From Apostichopus japonicus (lineage: Eukaryota > Echinodermata > Holothuroidea > Aspidochirotida > Stichopodidae): DNA of 64,000 bases. The DNA lies in NCBI RefSeq assembly GCF_037975245.1, contig NC_092575.1, positions 15,048,310 through 15,112,309 of the forward strand, written 5' to 3'. The notes under the pieces were generated by a model. The model saw nothing but the letters and a program-made list of their open reading frames with translations, did not search any database and was not told the origin of the DNA. Below, in pieces: positions 1 through 11,931 of this stretch (position 1 is the stretch's first letter; each line of letters begins with the position of its first letter). The position numbers and the translations under genes are program-made.

Positions 1-3000
1 ATTAGGTTATAATCATGAAAAGTTGCCACCAGTTAACGTATGTGATGCAGGAGGACACCAAAAATATGTACGTTAACAAAGATGAAGATCTTTATTTTTC
101 AGCAGTTGATGAGCATGGGTGACTGAAATTTGCAAGTGTAATTGAAGCTCTACTTTCACTTGAATAGAAAATGCAAAGTCAAGGCATAATAACATGGGAA
201 AAACTAAGAAAAGTGCATCTCAATTACAGCCATTTTCATAATGTCACATTTTGGTGTCCAAAATTAGGCCAATTTTTGCAGTAAAACCCTCATAATTTCG
301 CATCCACCCAATGTATGGTTGAATAACTATCTGTGATATCTGATGGTATATTGACACAACCATTGAAAAGGGAAATACAAGCAAAGGGGTATGATGAATG
401 GAAAATTTCAGCAAAATGAAAAAAGGGACATAAAATCTCTCCAGTATCAAATATATGCTTATATACATATTATTCAAGGGTAGTAACAACTTGCTTATCA
501 GAACAGCTTTAAATGAGAGCTATATACAGTATATACTGTATGCCTAATGAAGCAAAAAAACACATTGTTCTCTTTTCTTTCCCTTAAAAGTTCAAGTAGA
601 TCAGTGACACCTAACTTTTAGCAAATATTTTCTTAAGATAGTTCAATTTACACAGTTCTTTCAAACAAGGAGGTGCGAGTTGAGTAGCTCAAAGATAGGT
701 CATGTGTTGGGCTTGGTGAGTGTTCACCATAAACCATGCATTTATGACTCTTTATGACTCTGTAACCAAGTTTAAATGGAGAACAGAGTCGGCTTTACTG
801 CAGGGGTTACAAGACCTAACTTGCATGGACACTCAGTTAAGCTGCAATATATTCTCACACCGAGAGCAGATTATGCAACAAGACATTGTGAGCATTACTG
901 GATGGTTCATTTGATACATTCCTCCATGGACACGGATAAAATCCTTGAATGAAAGCAGATTTTATTTCCGAATGTGGCCGTTAATAACATGCATGCTAGA
1001 AGGAAGAAATGAGAAGAACATTTGCCATCACCTAACCTTTAAGAAATTCACAGACGCAGTAGTGACACTTGGTGTCAACGTAATAAAGCTTTATACCAAT
1101 TCATTTACAGCTTTATCATTTTTAAGGTCTTTGTTTTTCTTTATTTTTTCATTTTTTTTGCCTGCTTCTTCAAGATTTCAATTTCATATAATGCAGAGTT
1201 TTTTCAATAAAAAGGGAGATATTGTGGGAATACTCTTCAGATTATTAATAGGGAACTTTTGGAAGATAATTAAATGACTACTGTAGCTAGATCTACAGTA
1301 TAAGACAGATGAAGCATGACAGTAATAGCCCCTCTATTACTGGGATTGAAATTATCTTTTCAAATGGTTGCGAGGTCAAATCCTTCACTGTACAGTATGT
1401 GGCTGTAGTATGTGACTCTACCCTAACCATCTTTTCCCCATATCCAACTTTTCTCTACCCATCTTGATCTCCCATTCCCATCCCAACTCTACCCATGGTT
1501 ATCCTTCTTGCCTAATCCCACCCTACCCATCTATTGTCCACTCTTGCTCTACCCATCCCTACCCATGCACTCTCTACCCATCATTCTACCATTTGCACCA
1601 CTTCCCTATACCGCTCCTTTCCTCGATGCCACCACCCCCTTTCACCTAATCCTCTTTTTTTCCATTCCTTCTAAGCACCTTCTCCCAATCCCTCTATCTA
1701 TAGATACACTCCTTGTTACCTCATGCCCACCACCTCTCCAACAAATCAAACACTTGATTTTCTTATTTCTGTTACCATGGTTCAGTAAAAGACTTAAATG
1801 TACAGTTACTATCAAATTGATCTCAATGGAAGCACACTGCAAACTGAAACTAAAACTAGAAAATGTACAGAATTTGCTACAAAGTCAAATATCTTGTTTT
1901 AAAAGCAAAGATATATTTAACTGCAAATTCAAAGATCAAACATAAATTAGTCAATTCAACTGAAGCCAAGTCACAAACTTCTTACATCTATACATATTTC
2001 TACAGTCTCTACACACCGTACAGTACATGCTTCAATGCATTTTTTTTTTTTTTTTTTTAAAGTTCTGCTATAGATACAGCATCAGAAGATGTCCTAGGTG
2101 CCTCATGTAGACTCTTGTGTAAATTAGCTCTAGATACTCAATGATAACCTAGTGAGATAACAATGTTGCTTCAAAATCCTTGCACGTTGAAGGTAAACTT
2201 TACAAAACTATTTCCTGAACTTTAGTTACCTTTAATCAGCATTGATAATGTCTACTGTACAAGCATGGCATGAAACTTTTCTCAGGATAATATTTAGAGT
2301 TCTATTAAATTGGAAAAGTTATATAACAAGTAATATTATAAAGCATATTATGGAAATTCACAGAGCTTGGGCATTAGCAATGGATCAGTTATGTCAACTG
2401 ACTGTACTGTACATATAGTACAGTGTGGTATTAATAGCCAATTTGTCCTATATTCAGTAAATTTGTTGTGTGTGATAATCTCATTCAAAATCTGTTGAAA
2501 TGTTTGGAAAAGCTCTTTTTTCCCCCAAGATATACACATTTGAAGTTTTGCTACATCTGGGAAACTCATTAAATACTGTATGTGCAAAATTAAATGTGGA
2601 ATGTTGTGCTCATCAAAATCTCTTATTTTAGCCCTTAATAAGGTAACCCATAATTATGAGCCCACATATATTGTGACATGTATTCCTCTTTTCATAGAAG
2701 ACATTAAAATATTTCAAAAAATGTCCTTTGGCCCACTTGTTCCGTGTTCTTGAAACAAAGGTTGTGAAAACAAAGGAATAACACAACAGAAAAAAATAAG
2801 TCAGTCACTCCCTTTAAATTATCAATGTCCATAATTAGCTAATTAAAGTTTATTAAACAATAAAACTAGACTTGAGAAAAGACTTGTACAATTGACAATC
2901 TTTGATGGATTTTTGATGGGAGTTGCAGCAATTTTCACATACTAATGCCTATTAGAGTGATTAGGACAATGTTGTTCATATATGTGTCCGTAGACCTTTA

Positions 3001-3129
3001 ACTGGAGATCTGACAGCTAAGTATTTTGTCAGTTTGTGTTTATTTAGTTATCATATTATAATTAAAAAAGAGAAGGAAATGGTTCCCAAACTCCTGACAT
3101 GTTTAGCTACTAAAAAAATTACCTACAGT

Positions 3130-3879
3130 AGTTATAATAAACCAAGGCATAAACTGGTGCCATATAGACTACATGCAGAATGGATAAATTGCATAACAAA
3201 TGCAATGTCAAGCAGCTTTTTACGAATAATCATACCATTGTCAGTATGAATGTGAAATGTTCCTAAAGTAACCAAATTTATGAACCTCAAATCTGATAGA
3301 TCTGGATACAAAATGTGAACACTACGATTACTTCCCTGTAGATATATACTGTATATATGCACCACACAAATTGAAAAGATAATCATCAACATAATATTGG
3401 TATCACCATAGAGATCACCATAGAGATCATCTTGTCCATTTAAGGAGTCCAAGAAATACACTTGAGACTATGAGAGTTGAGACATTAAACTTCTAGCTAA
3501 TATATGCTAAGTAGGTACGCTTATAACTTAAATGCATAAATTGAATCGTTACGAAGCAGAATAGGCATGGTTTGGGGGCTCGTCTGTGATTTTTAATATC
3601 AATAAATTGTACATAATTCGACCTTCAGAAATTCAGAAAGGTACATTGTACATAGTACAACAGAAAGTGCAGCTGCATTGCAGTTCAATGCATACATCAT
3701 ACAGGCCTAATGAGCCTGCAGAAGCTCTGTCACGGAATAGCGAGTCTTGCTTGTTGAGGGTCAGTTATACCTACAGTACTTAGCCAATAAACCAAGGCAT
3801 AAACTGGTGTAATATAGACTAGATGCAGATATGGAGTAATTGCAGAAGAAATGCAATGTCAAGCAGCATTTTATGAATA
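3130..3879 (+). repeat. Direct duplication of about 100 bp (3130-3232 and 3783-3879)
   Basis: Both copies carry ACCAAGGCATAAACTGGTG followed by a similar run ending in ATGCAATGTCAAGCAGC. They lie about 650 bp apart in the same orientation and differ by scattered substitutions and small indels. No terminal inverted repeats were seen. Confidence 0.7.
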
Positions 3880-3897
3880 AAAATGGGGGGGGGGGGG

Positions 3898-4666
3898 TTG
3901 GGGTGGGGAAAGTAACAGGCACTTACGTAGAGGATGGTGATTAATCCCACAGATTTTTCAACCATGGTAATTTAGATTTTACACTTGTTTTTCACATTCC
4001 TTTGTAAAAAGTTCAAACTTGCTGGAAGGAGAAACTCAAAGACCACAAATTTTGGTTACTACTGTACCAACATCTGCTTACGAATAATTCTGGGCAGACG
4101 TTGGGACAAAAAAAAAACAGTCAGATATTTTTGTAGCTACGGCTAAAACTGGACGAGTATTTCATTGTGCGATTGGATAGTCCGGTCCATCCCTACTTGC
4201 AAACCAAAGTTCTATACAGCTGCGTGCAAAATCTAGTTTAATAATTTACAGTAAATTACACAATTTCATGTTGATTGGGTTCATAGATCGAAGCTAGCAT
4301 TCCTCACAGGGTATGTATACATGTATGGGGTTATTTTCCTACGGGTGGCATTCTGCTAGACAGTGGTCGCATCTTTCATTGAAATTTTATACCGCTCAAG
4401 TCTGTTTTGAAAAGTGCTTTTATAATATTGTTCAATCAAGAAATATATGTTCAGCAGCAGACGTACAGTATGCTGTATTCTTTGATCCGCACGCACTTTA
4501 AATGACCTTTCTCAGGTTTAAGAAGGAGGGTGTACTGTAAATTATGTGTGTGATGATGTGGGTGGAAGGGAAGGTGGGTGTGTGGGGGAGAGGAGGGGTC
4601 TAGGTGGGGAAACTAATGGGCACATTAGAGGATGGTGATTAATCCCACAGATTTTTTAACCATGGT
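3898..4666 (+). repeat. Direct duplication of about 70 bp (3898-3968 and 4599-4666)
   Basis: Both copies share GGTGGGGAAA and then GAGGATGGTGATTAATCCCA and a CCATGG word. They are spaced about 700 bp apart. Together with the 3130/3783 pair this suggests an older segmental duplication in this region, since broken up. Confidence 0.65.
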
Positions 4667-4883
4667 TGTCATGGGTATAATATAATTCCTATTCCAAGTT
4701 AAACCTTTAACAAAATCCTTAAAAGTGTTTTATTCTGCACATTTTGTTATTTTCTGTTGATATACTATTGTAATAGTCCAACATTTGTCCATTTCAATGT
4801 AAAATTAGTGAATCCCATAACCAATACTATACACATGTATGAAATATTAATTATTCAAAACAATATGTAATATATATTAAGGC

Positions 4884-5106
4884 AGTGGATATATAGCCGT
4901 CAGGCGGTTCCCTATTCCATTTTACTATTTAGCCGTCACTTCAAAACATACCAACAAAAAAAAAATAGAAAAAAATGGGAGAAAAATGGAAAAAAAATGG
5001 AAAAAAAATCACAAGTCCGCAAAATTGATAACTGCGCATGTCAGATTTAAGTGACGGCTAAATAGTAAAATGGAATCGGGAACCGTCTGACGGCTATATA
5101 TCCACT
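4884..5106. mobile_element. MITE-like element with 57-bp inverted repeats
   Basis: The left arm (4884-4940) starts AGTGGATATATAGCCGTC and the right arm (5050-5106) is its near-perfect reverse complement, with two mismatches seen. The 109-bp centre is A-rich with repeated AAAAATGG words and has no coding capacity. A clean target duplication could not be fixed because the flanks are low-complexity TA/TTAA sequence. A nonautonomous DNA transposon is the likely identity; the superfamily is unknown. Confidence 0.7.
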
Positions 5107-5676
5107 TCGTAATATTAAGTCTTTAAACTTAGGATAACATTGTAAGAAAATGTTACAAACATGATGCTGCAAGCCCTGCGACAGTGTGACAACTTACCTG
5201 AAAACCTGATTTTAAATTAATTTGTAAAAAGGCATTTTGCATTAATGATACCTTGCCAACAGTTGGACCAATTCTCCTTGGCGATCTTCTCCAACTGTTA
5301 GGCAAATGTATATATTCTGTGGTCTAAGCTACACTACTGTTAGTATAATAATATTTTGCCCAATAATTATTAGCATTAATTACTGCTGTAACAGAGTAAC
5401 ATTGTCAAGGCCTGACTTACGGTAAGCCTATCCTAAGCACAAGTTAGATTAGGGATATGCTACTTGCTAGGCAAAAGTTAAGAACAGGCTAAGCTATAGC
5501 ACTGACGTTAGGCTAATTGAAATGTCTACAACAAAACTTAAAGAATATCAGAAGGACATACTCATGATAGTAAATCCCTACGACAATTATACACCTTGAC
5601 ATCAAAATCGAATAAGTTCGGCCTTGGCCTAGAACTATAATGTATAGCCTAAACATTAGTGTTCCGGGCCTGGGCA

Positions 5677-7106
5677 CGACTAGTAGGTTTCAGTTGTTTT
5701 CCGCATACGTTACTTTCCGCTGATTACTTTCCGCTGAAAAAATTCTTCTGCGGAAAACACCGATTTTTCACTTGCCTGTACACTTTATTTTTCCGCAATT
5801 TTGAGATACCAAATTCAGGCAGGATGATTAAAATAACATGAGAAAGTATCAAAGAACGTCGATCAAGGATGGTTAGACTGAGTTCATGTCAGAAAAGTTA
5901 AGCTGCTTATAATTTAGAGGAGGCTTGGGGTGTTCGTAATTACGAATTATTAAAGAAGCATATAATACTGGGCAAAGGGACGCCCGCGTTATGAAGGATT
6001 GAGTATCTAATTAAGTATTAAATATTCGGGTACCGTTGTTTTCCGCACACGTTACTTTCCGCTGAAACAAAACGGTGTTTTCCGCACACAAATTTGTCAG
6101 CGGAAAACAACGTTTTTTTTCAGCGGAAAGTAACGTTTTTTTTTTTTTTGGAGAAACAGAGTAACTTACTGAATTGATTAGGCACATGGAAGGATTTAGG
6201 AAGATGGAGAAGATAGGATTTGACTGTAACAGGATAAAATGTAGCTTCGAGACTAGATTTAGGATACAGTAGCTAAGGTTGTACTTGTAGCTTAGGCTGT
6301 AAGGCTTACTTATACAGCCATTTTATTTCCAGCGAAAATCAAAGATACCGCCTTTTACACCTTTTTTTTAAACCATCATTATGCGGGCCGAATTTGTAAT
6401 ACTTAATTAGATACTCAATCCTTCATAACGCGGGCGTCCCTTTGCCCTAGTATATATGCTTCTTTAATAATTCGTAATTACAAACACCCCAAGCCTCCTC
6501 TAAATTATACGCAGCTTAACTTTTCTGACATGAACTCAGTCTAACCATCCTTGATCGACGTTCTTTGATACTTTCTCATGTTATTTTAATCATCCTGCCT
6601 GAATTTGGTATCTCAAATTGCGGAAAAATATAGTGTACAGGTAAGTGAAAAATCGGTGTTTTCCGCAGAAGAATTTTTTCAGCGGAAAGTAATCAGCGGA
6701 AAGTAACGTATGCGGAAAACAACTGAAACCTAAATATTCGGCCCGCGTAATGATGGTTTAAAAAAAAAGGTGTAAAAGGCGGTATCTTTGATTTTCGCTG
6801 GAAATAAAATGGCTGTATAAGTAAGCCTTACAGCCTAAGCTACAAGTACAACCTTAGCTACTGTATCCTAAATCTAGTCTCGAAGCTACATTTTATCCTG
6901 TTACAGTCAAATCCTATCTTATCCATCTTCCTAAATCCTTCCATGTGCCTAATAATTTAAGTAAGTCATTCTGTTCCTCCCAAAAAGAAACGGTACTTTC
7001 CGTTGAAAAAAACGTTGTTTTCCGCTGACAAATTTGTTTGCGGAAAACACCGTTTTGTTTCAGCGGAAAGTAACGTGTGCGGAAAACAACGGTACCCCGA
7101 CTAGTA
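5677..7106 (+). mobile_element. Outer nonautonomous Mutator-like element, split by insertion
   Basis: The element occupies 5686-6027 plus 6740-7097 (700 bp without the insertion). It is flanked by a perfect 9-bp direct repeat CGACTAGTA at 5677-5685 and 7098-7106. Its left end (GGTTTCAGTTGTTTTCCGCA) and the reverse complement of its right end (GGGTACCGTTGTTTTCCGCA) form terminal inverted repeats. The subterminal regions carry many copies of TTTTCCGC, GCGGAAAA and ACTTTCCGCTGA in both orientations. It has no ORF. A 9-bp target duplication fits the Mutator-like superfamily, but the class is inferred from size and structure without a transposase. It lies in the presumed first intron of the TLCD-like gene, 100 bp from the exon. 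Confidence 0.8.
6019..6739 (-). mobile_element. Inner copy of the same Mutator-like element, inverted
   Basis: The insert at 6028-6730 (703 bp) is the reverse complement of the 700-bp outer element, with only scattered differences. It is flanked by its own perfect 9-bp target duplication TAAATATTC at 6019-6027 and 6731-6739. Removing it rejoins the outer copy to read through ATTAAATATTCGGCCCGC, which matches the corresponding interior of the inner copy. This explains an otherwise puzzling A-B-A'-B' pattern of interlocked inverted repeats. Confidence 0.85.
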
Positions 7107-7205
7107 TCTGTTGTGCTACTAGTGTTACGTTGATACGAAGGTGTGAATTTGGACGTAGCATATTCATCATGAGATTGCAATTCATTGATAAAGTTGTTAA
7201 CTTAC

Positions 7206-7459
7206 CAATAGACAGCGATGGATCCTGATATAATTGCATGTACAAAAGACGTCATTACATTTCGCCACTTAAATCTCTTCTCACTGGCATATTTTGCAGG
7301 GGCAGGTACAAAATTCAAAGCCGAGTTGTAACACTGAAAACCAAGGGCACTCCCAACTAGCGTGTAAACAACCATACTTGACAACGTGGGGCTGGGTTCA
7401 ACTAAATGATCGCCCATTTGTCTTATATGATCCGGGTTAAGTTCTAGAAAATTGTCCAT
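7206..7459 (-). CDS. TLC-domain protein, TLCD1/2-like, first coding exon
   Basis: The exon starts at an ATG (complement of 7457-7459) and runs 84 codons plus 2 bases to a GTAAGT donor (complement of 7200-7205). A hydrophobic segment near residues 28-46 looks like the first membrane span. It is followed by KRFKWRNVMTSFVHAIISG, which resembles the opening of the TLC domain (aromatic-basic-W-x-N, then SFVH and SG). TLCD1 and TLCD2 are plasma-membrane multispan proteins known to limit long polyunsaturated chains in phospholipids. Family assignment is from motif resemblance over one exon, so the exact paralogue is open. The gene runs leftwards; no later exon was recognised in 1-7200. It is divergent from VPS18. 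Confidence 0.6.
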
Positions 7460-8342
7460 TGTTATACTTTTTCCCAGTCTTCTCTTTCAAAACTGGTGTA
7501 TGAATCTAGCTGATGGGAGGAGATAAGAAATTCCAAATTGAGAAATTTTTCAAAATTAGTGTCCACTGTTTTTCGACCGACGTCAGTGCAAGCAAAGTTT
7601 ACGAATGACATAACCGCTCACAGGTTGATTACATAGATCTATGAAGCAATTCACCTAGATACTATACAAGCGTTTAGTGCTGAATGCTTTGTCTACTTTA
7701 CTGGTTGTTTTTATTTCATCAAATATCAAAGCACAGAGAGTTTGTTATGTTATTAAATTAATGTATGCACCTAAATACAGTTTAAAATATTCAATTTCTA
7801 GTTATTACTGCGCTAAAATGTATATTTTGCGAACACAGTCCAGGATATGATATACAAACTTGAAGTTGACGTTTAACTTATAACAACGTTAGTACAGCAA
7901 GAAGAGTGACTATTTTCGTCAACTACCTTATCCAGTGCCTCGTTCCTATGTGGTATACATTCTGTGGCGCTACAGCAGTAAATTCCATGTGTGGGCGTCG
8001 TCAACTGGTGTGGTCACGTAGTATGCGGTTTGTTTAGTGTATAGGTGCGGTTGCCGGTGAGCTACCATGTTTGTACTTTCAAGAATTCATATATAAAGTC
8101 AAACAATGCTTGTAAATATATGATGATTATTTCCGAAATAACGAAAGTATAATAACAATGAAGAAGCCCTGTCGCAATGACGACACACTTTTCGAGTTTA
8201 GGCCGGGAAGATATTTTTCAATGAAACATATATCTATACTCTTTTTGTATATTTATCAAAGGTGTAGCATAATTATTTCCCCAATCGCCTGATATTTTTG
8301 CGTGTGTGTTTTTCCATTCTCTCTGTATGTATTCTATTCATA
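7460..8342. other. Upstream flank of TLCD-like gene
   Basis: This stretch should contain the 5' UTR and promoter of the minus-strand TLCD-like gene. I saw no further ORF, repeat or recognisable regulatory element. Confidence 0.4.
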
Positions 8343-8525
8343 AGCTCGGCCATGGGCGTCAATCCAGGGGGGGGGGGACGGGGGGACACGTCCCCCCCCA
8401 CATTTCGATGGATGGGAGAAACAATATCAAATGTCCCCCCCACACATTTGGAAAAAGAGTAGTGTCGTGGCTCTATTTGGTTACGGCTTACACATCTTAG
8501 GATTCATATCCTCGAATATCACTCA

Positions 8526-8853
8526 ATGTTGCTGAATGGAGAATTCCACCCAGATCTCGTGAGTTGGAACCCTGAGCTCTCCAACAATCTTAAGCTTAGT
8601 CTGCCTTTATTTCGAGGCCAGTTCCATTCGTCGTCGGTTGAAGGGTATAGACAAATATTCAAGTTGATGAATCCAGTGGTACGGGCTATGTTTGGTGAAG
8701 TCGAAGCTCTCTTGCGGTTGCTCCTCGTCTCCTCCGCCAGTTCGACCGAAGCCGAGAGATGTTTTAGTGCTTTGAGGCGTTTGAAGACAAGGCTACGGAG
8801 CACCGTGACTCAACAGAGGCTGAACCATGTGATCGTGTTCTATATTCACCGCG
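8526..8853 (+). pseudogene. hAT transposase C-terminal remnant
   Basis: Only the carboxyl end of a transposase is readable. The hAT dimerisation signature is clear: SSTEAERCFSALRRLKTRLR followed by TQQRLNHVIVFYIHR. This kind of terminus occurs in ZMYM1-like and THAP0-like hAT-derived proteins. The RNase H-like catalytic domain and the BED finger are absent upstream. Homology stops at 8853, exactly where a second hAT-like terminus (CAGGGACGTC) begins, so the reading frame is cut by another element. Confidence 0.75.
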
Positions 8854-9702
8854 CAGGGACGTCGTTAGAGAGGGTGTGGGTGTCTCTCACCCCCAAGCCA
8901 TGGTAAAACTGACGCTAGTTGGAAAATTGGAGTGCGACAGTCGGAATTTCCGACTGTCGCACTCTAGTTTATCTAGGCCTTTTCATGTAAAATTTTTTAA
9001 AAATTTCGGTCAAAATTGACCTTTAACCTGTCATATTTTCCACGTTTTCCTTGCCACTTTGGGAAATTGTTTCTCGCGATTCTTATACTCCGCCGTACAA
9101 AACTTCTTATGATTTTGAATACTACAAAAAAATGCCTAATAGAACTATCGTCATAGGCGTAGGAGCCCAATTTGTTTTGTGGGGGGGGGGGGGTTGTAAC
9201 GACTTGCCCGAAAAATATAACCAAAATTTTTCAAGCGCTACGCGCGCATCACACATCATCATGTGCATATCATACAGGCATGCATCGGTTTTTACATCGC
9301 ATGCAAATAGCATACAATCATTTTCCGTCTTATTACCCTTCCGTATTGGTGATAATTCTTGGGTAATAATAATATCAGTATAACCACTGAAAAACACATT
9401 GCAAATTATCAAAAAAGCTATCAGCATATTGCCCGAATTTCACAAAAATATTTGCTTGGGGTGGGGGGGGGGCCAATAAGTTTTTGAAATGAGTGCCAGT
9501 GGGTACAAATGTATCGCAACAAGTTCGTAACAGAAGTGCAGTCGCGAAAGATTGGGTTTTCTGACTGACACTGACCGTATCGTTCACGAGTAGCGGGAGG
9601 GTGGGGGGTACAAAGCAGCAGTTGGAATTTTCTGGCTTCAAAACCGATTTTTAACCACTTCACCCCCCCCCCCCCAATCATCAAGCCTTAGCTACGTCCC
9701 TG
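8854..9702. mobile_element. Candidate nested hAT-like element inside the transposase remnant
   Basis: The left end CAGGGACGTCGTTAGAG and the reverse complement of the right end, CAGGGACGTAGCTAAGG, share their first nine bases and most of the next six. The left boundary coincides with the loss of transposase homology. The flanking 8-mers do not match, so no target duplication supports it. The interior holds G and C homopolymer runs and no coding region. Confidence 0.4.
8930..8964. repeat. Perfect 35-bp palindrome
   Basis: Arms of 17 bases (GAGTGCGACAGTCGGAA and its exact complement) are separated by one base. As RNA it would fold into an almost loopless hairpin. It lies within transposon debris, 76 bp inside a hAT-like terminus. 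Confidence 0.85.
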
Positions 9703-10212
9703 GGTACATGGTGGTTACATAGTACGCTCCGACCAGAATTCACCCGATAACCAGATGCAAATCCACCTAGCAACCGAGGTAACTTGCTTGAGGACTCCAA
9801 CGAACAACCACTGATTTATTTTCATGCCTTCATCACTTTAGCCACCACTCACATGCATGGACCTATTCTAAGTCTGACGATACATTCGCATGTGTGAGGT
9901 CCTGAAAACATAATAAAAGTGGTTTGTCTTGCTATACTTGTTTTCAAATTTCATGTAAATGTATTCTCGTAGACCTAGCAACCTGGTTTAACATGCTGGC
10001 GCCAATTTGCGCTAAGCTCGCTATACGAACTCGGATATGGGCTGTGCCTTATTAGTTAGTTATTTAAATTATTAATAATGGCGTATGAGGAAATGCACCA
10101 TTTTGTGGTATGACTCCCAGGACAGAAAGTCGAGAAACTCACATGCAGTCGCGGCGGATAGCTTCCTTCGCCTTTATGTCCGGGGAAATTTTGGGACATC
10201 GTTCCTATAGAC

Positions 10213-10573
10213 CAGGGGTGGGCAACCTGCGGGCCACATGCGGCCCGCCAGTGATTTTTTTGCGGCCCGTGAGATGTCTCAAGAAAAAGAAAAAAATCAA
10301 TCTATTTTGCATCATCACCAAAAACGAGCTAGCTGCTTTGAATTTATCTGCACTTATGATGCTGTCAGGTTGGTCTATTATCACCATTAATTATCAACAG
10401 GACTGTATTGACATTATGGTTTTGTGAATACAGATTAAGTACACACACCCATTGCTTGAACGTCCTCGGAATCAAAGGTTTGAAATCAGCAGCAGGCCGT
10501 TGGTTAGGTGCGGCCCTGTCAATCTTTCACTCCTAAAGTCTGGCCCATTCATTCAAAAGGTTGCCCACCCCTG
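10213..10573. mobile_element. Nonautonomous hAT-type element (CAGGGGTGGGCAACC ends)
   Basis: The left end reads CAGGGGTGGGCAACC and the right end ends GGTTGCCCACCCCTG, a perfect 15-bp inverted repeat. This terminus style, followed by GCGGCCC words, is typical of small hAT elements in animals. The 8-bp flanks (CTATAGAC and CAATGGGC) do not match, so the target duplication is lost or one edge was rebuilt. There is no ORF of note. Confidence 0.7.
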
Positions 10574-11099
10574 CAATGGGCCTATATCTGAGGCCCTGGG
10601 GTCAGTGGCGTCGTGCCCATTGGGGCCCGGGGGGCACAGCCCCCCCCCCCCAAAAAAATCAAAGGTGTCATAAAATTTTGTCATAATTTAAAAAAAAAGT
10701 GTTTTCGAAATCGAAAAGTAGACTAAATATTCAATTGCTCTTTGATGGTCGTTGCGGATTTTCCACACACCTCAAAGACGACATATCGGGATTAGCAATG
10801 CCATTACCTTTGAATATGTTTGTCCTAAGCTCGCGTTTGATACAGTCTCAATTAACCTGGTAAATAATCACTTCGTTATCGCGCGTTTTACCTTAGGTTT
10901 CGCTACTTTCACTTTTTCTGTCCATGTTTTCAAACGGCATGGCTTTTTCTTCACCCAGTCACCACTTCTCACGGGCATGGGCGGCAAGGGCGGCGGAACC
11001 GGGGGGCACAGGGGGCACGTGCCCCCACTTTTCCCCAGGTTAAAAATGTGCCCATTTTCTACATAAAAATTGAGGTGTCTCATGTTAGCAAGAGGCCAG

Positions 11100-11931
11100 G
11101 GAACCAGAATGAACACTCGGGAAGGGCCTTTTTCCGGCCATCTGAGAGGTTTGTAAAACCAAAAATTTTCTACTACGCTCTGCGCCAACCGATGGTGGCG
11201 CTCCGCTCAGATAGTCGTGCATACAACTTTGCAACTCCTGGCTACGCCTCTGACTCTTAGTGAATTTCTCTGGGTCAAACTCAAAGCTATTTCGAATGAA
11301 ACAAATTTGTTAAGATATTAACAAGAAATAAACTCTAATTCGGAAGATTCCTACATTAGCAATTAGCATGATTTCGCCTCATTTTGTCTCAAAAGAAAAC
11401 TTGTTCCTTGTTTCCCAATTTGCACATTGGATATTGCAGTGCTAGTATGCATATTTTCCTTGAGGAGGGGGGGGGGGGGCGTTGATGGAGTGATGTGTGT
11501 ACACAAATAAGATAATACAATAAGAGTTGTAAAGGGTACTAAATATAAGGCTGCATCAGTCCAATCGAATTGCTGCAAAGTGCCCTTTGATGTCGGTGCC
11601 CCCCCCCCCAGATTAAAAGTGCTTCCGCCGCCCTTGATGGGCGGTGATCATGGATCAGCCAACACGAAAATGTTTCGATATCTTAAATGTTGGGCGCTTC
11701 TGGGAGACGAGGAATTGGTAAACTTGGGAATAAATGGCGATCACTTCCTTCGAGAATATTTCCCAAAATAAAAAATTGCCGGAAATTTTTATCAATATTA
11801 GGGGTGTTGCTTTCTGCCATAATGCACGGGAAGTGCCGTTTCCTGCAATCTGAGGGGTCTGCCAGAAGAAAAATTTTCTTGTACGCTGCGCGCCAACCGA
11901 TGGTGGCGCTCCGCTTAGATAGTACTTACGG
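11100..11931 (+). repeat. Two copies of a transposon-derived segment (11100-11222, 11815-11931)
   Basis: Both copies share the block CGCCAACCGATGGTGGCGCT plus similar flanks (CGGGAAG, ATCTGAG, AAATTTTCT). They lie about 710 bp apart in direct orientation inside the 8351-11993 element. They look like two insertions or a tandem duplication of one hAT-like family. Confidence 0.7.

Larger units (their letters stand above)
1..4880. other. Non-coding stretch, presumed intron or flank of TLCD-like gene
   Basis: No exon was recognised on either strand. It holds a pyrimidine-rich block at about 1425-1740 with repeated CTACCCAT words, a T run at 2041-2058, a G run at 3886-3897, and the two direct duplications listed separately. 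The minus-strand gene starting at 7459 probably continues through here, but I could not identify its second exon. Confidence 0.5.

Noticed and set aside
244-489. Minus-strand ORF as a second TLCD exon
   Set aside because: It is hydrophobic, but it lacks the TLC pattern of an aromatic-rich span followed by a paired-histidine motif, and no convincing splice sites bound it.
10603-11252. Further hAT element with ends CAGTGGCGTCG and GGCTACGCCTCTG
   Set aside because: The ends share only scattered bases and the flanking 8-mers do not match, so the pairing is not supported.
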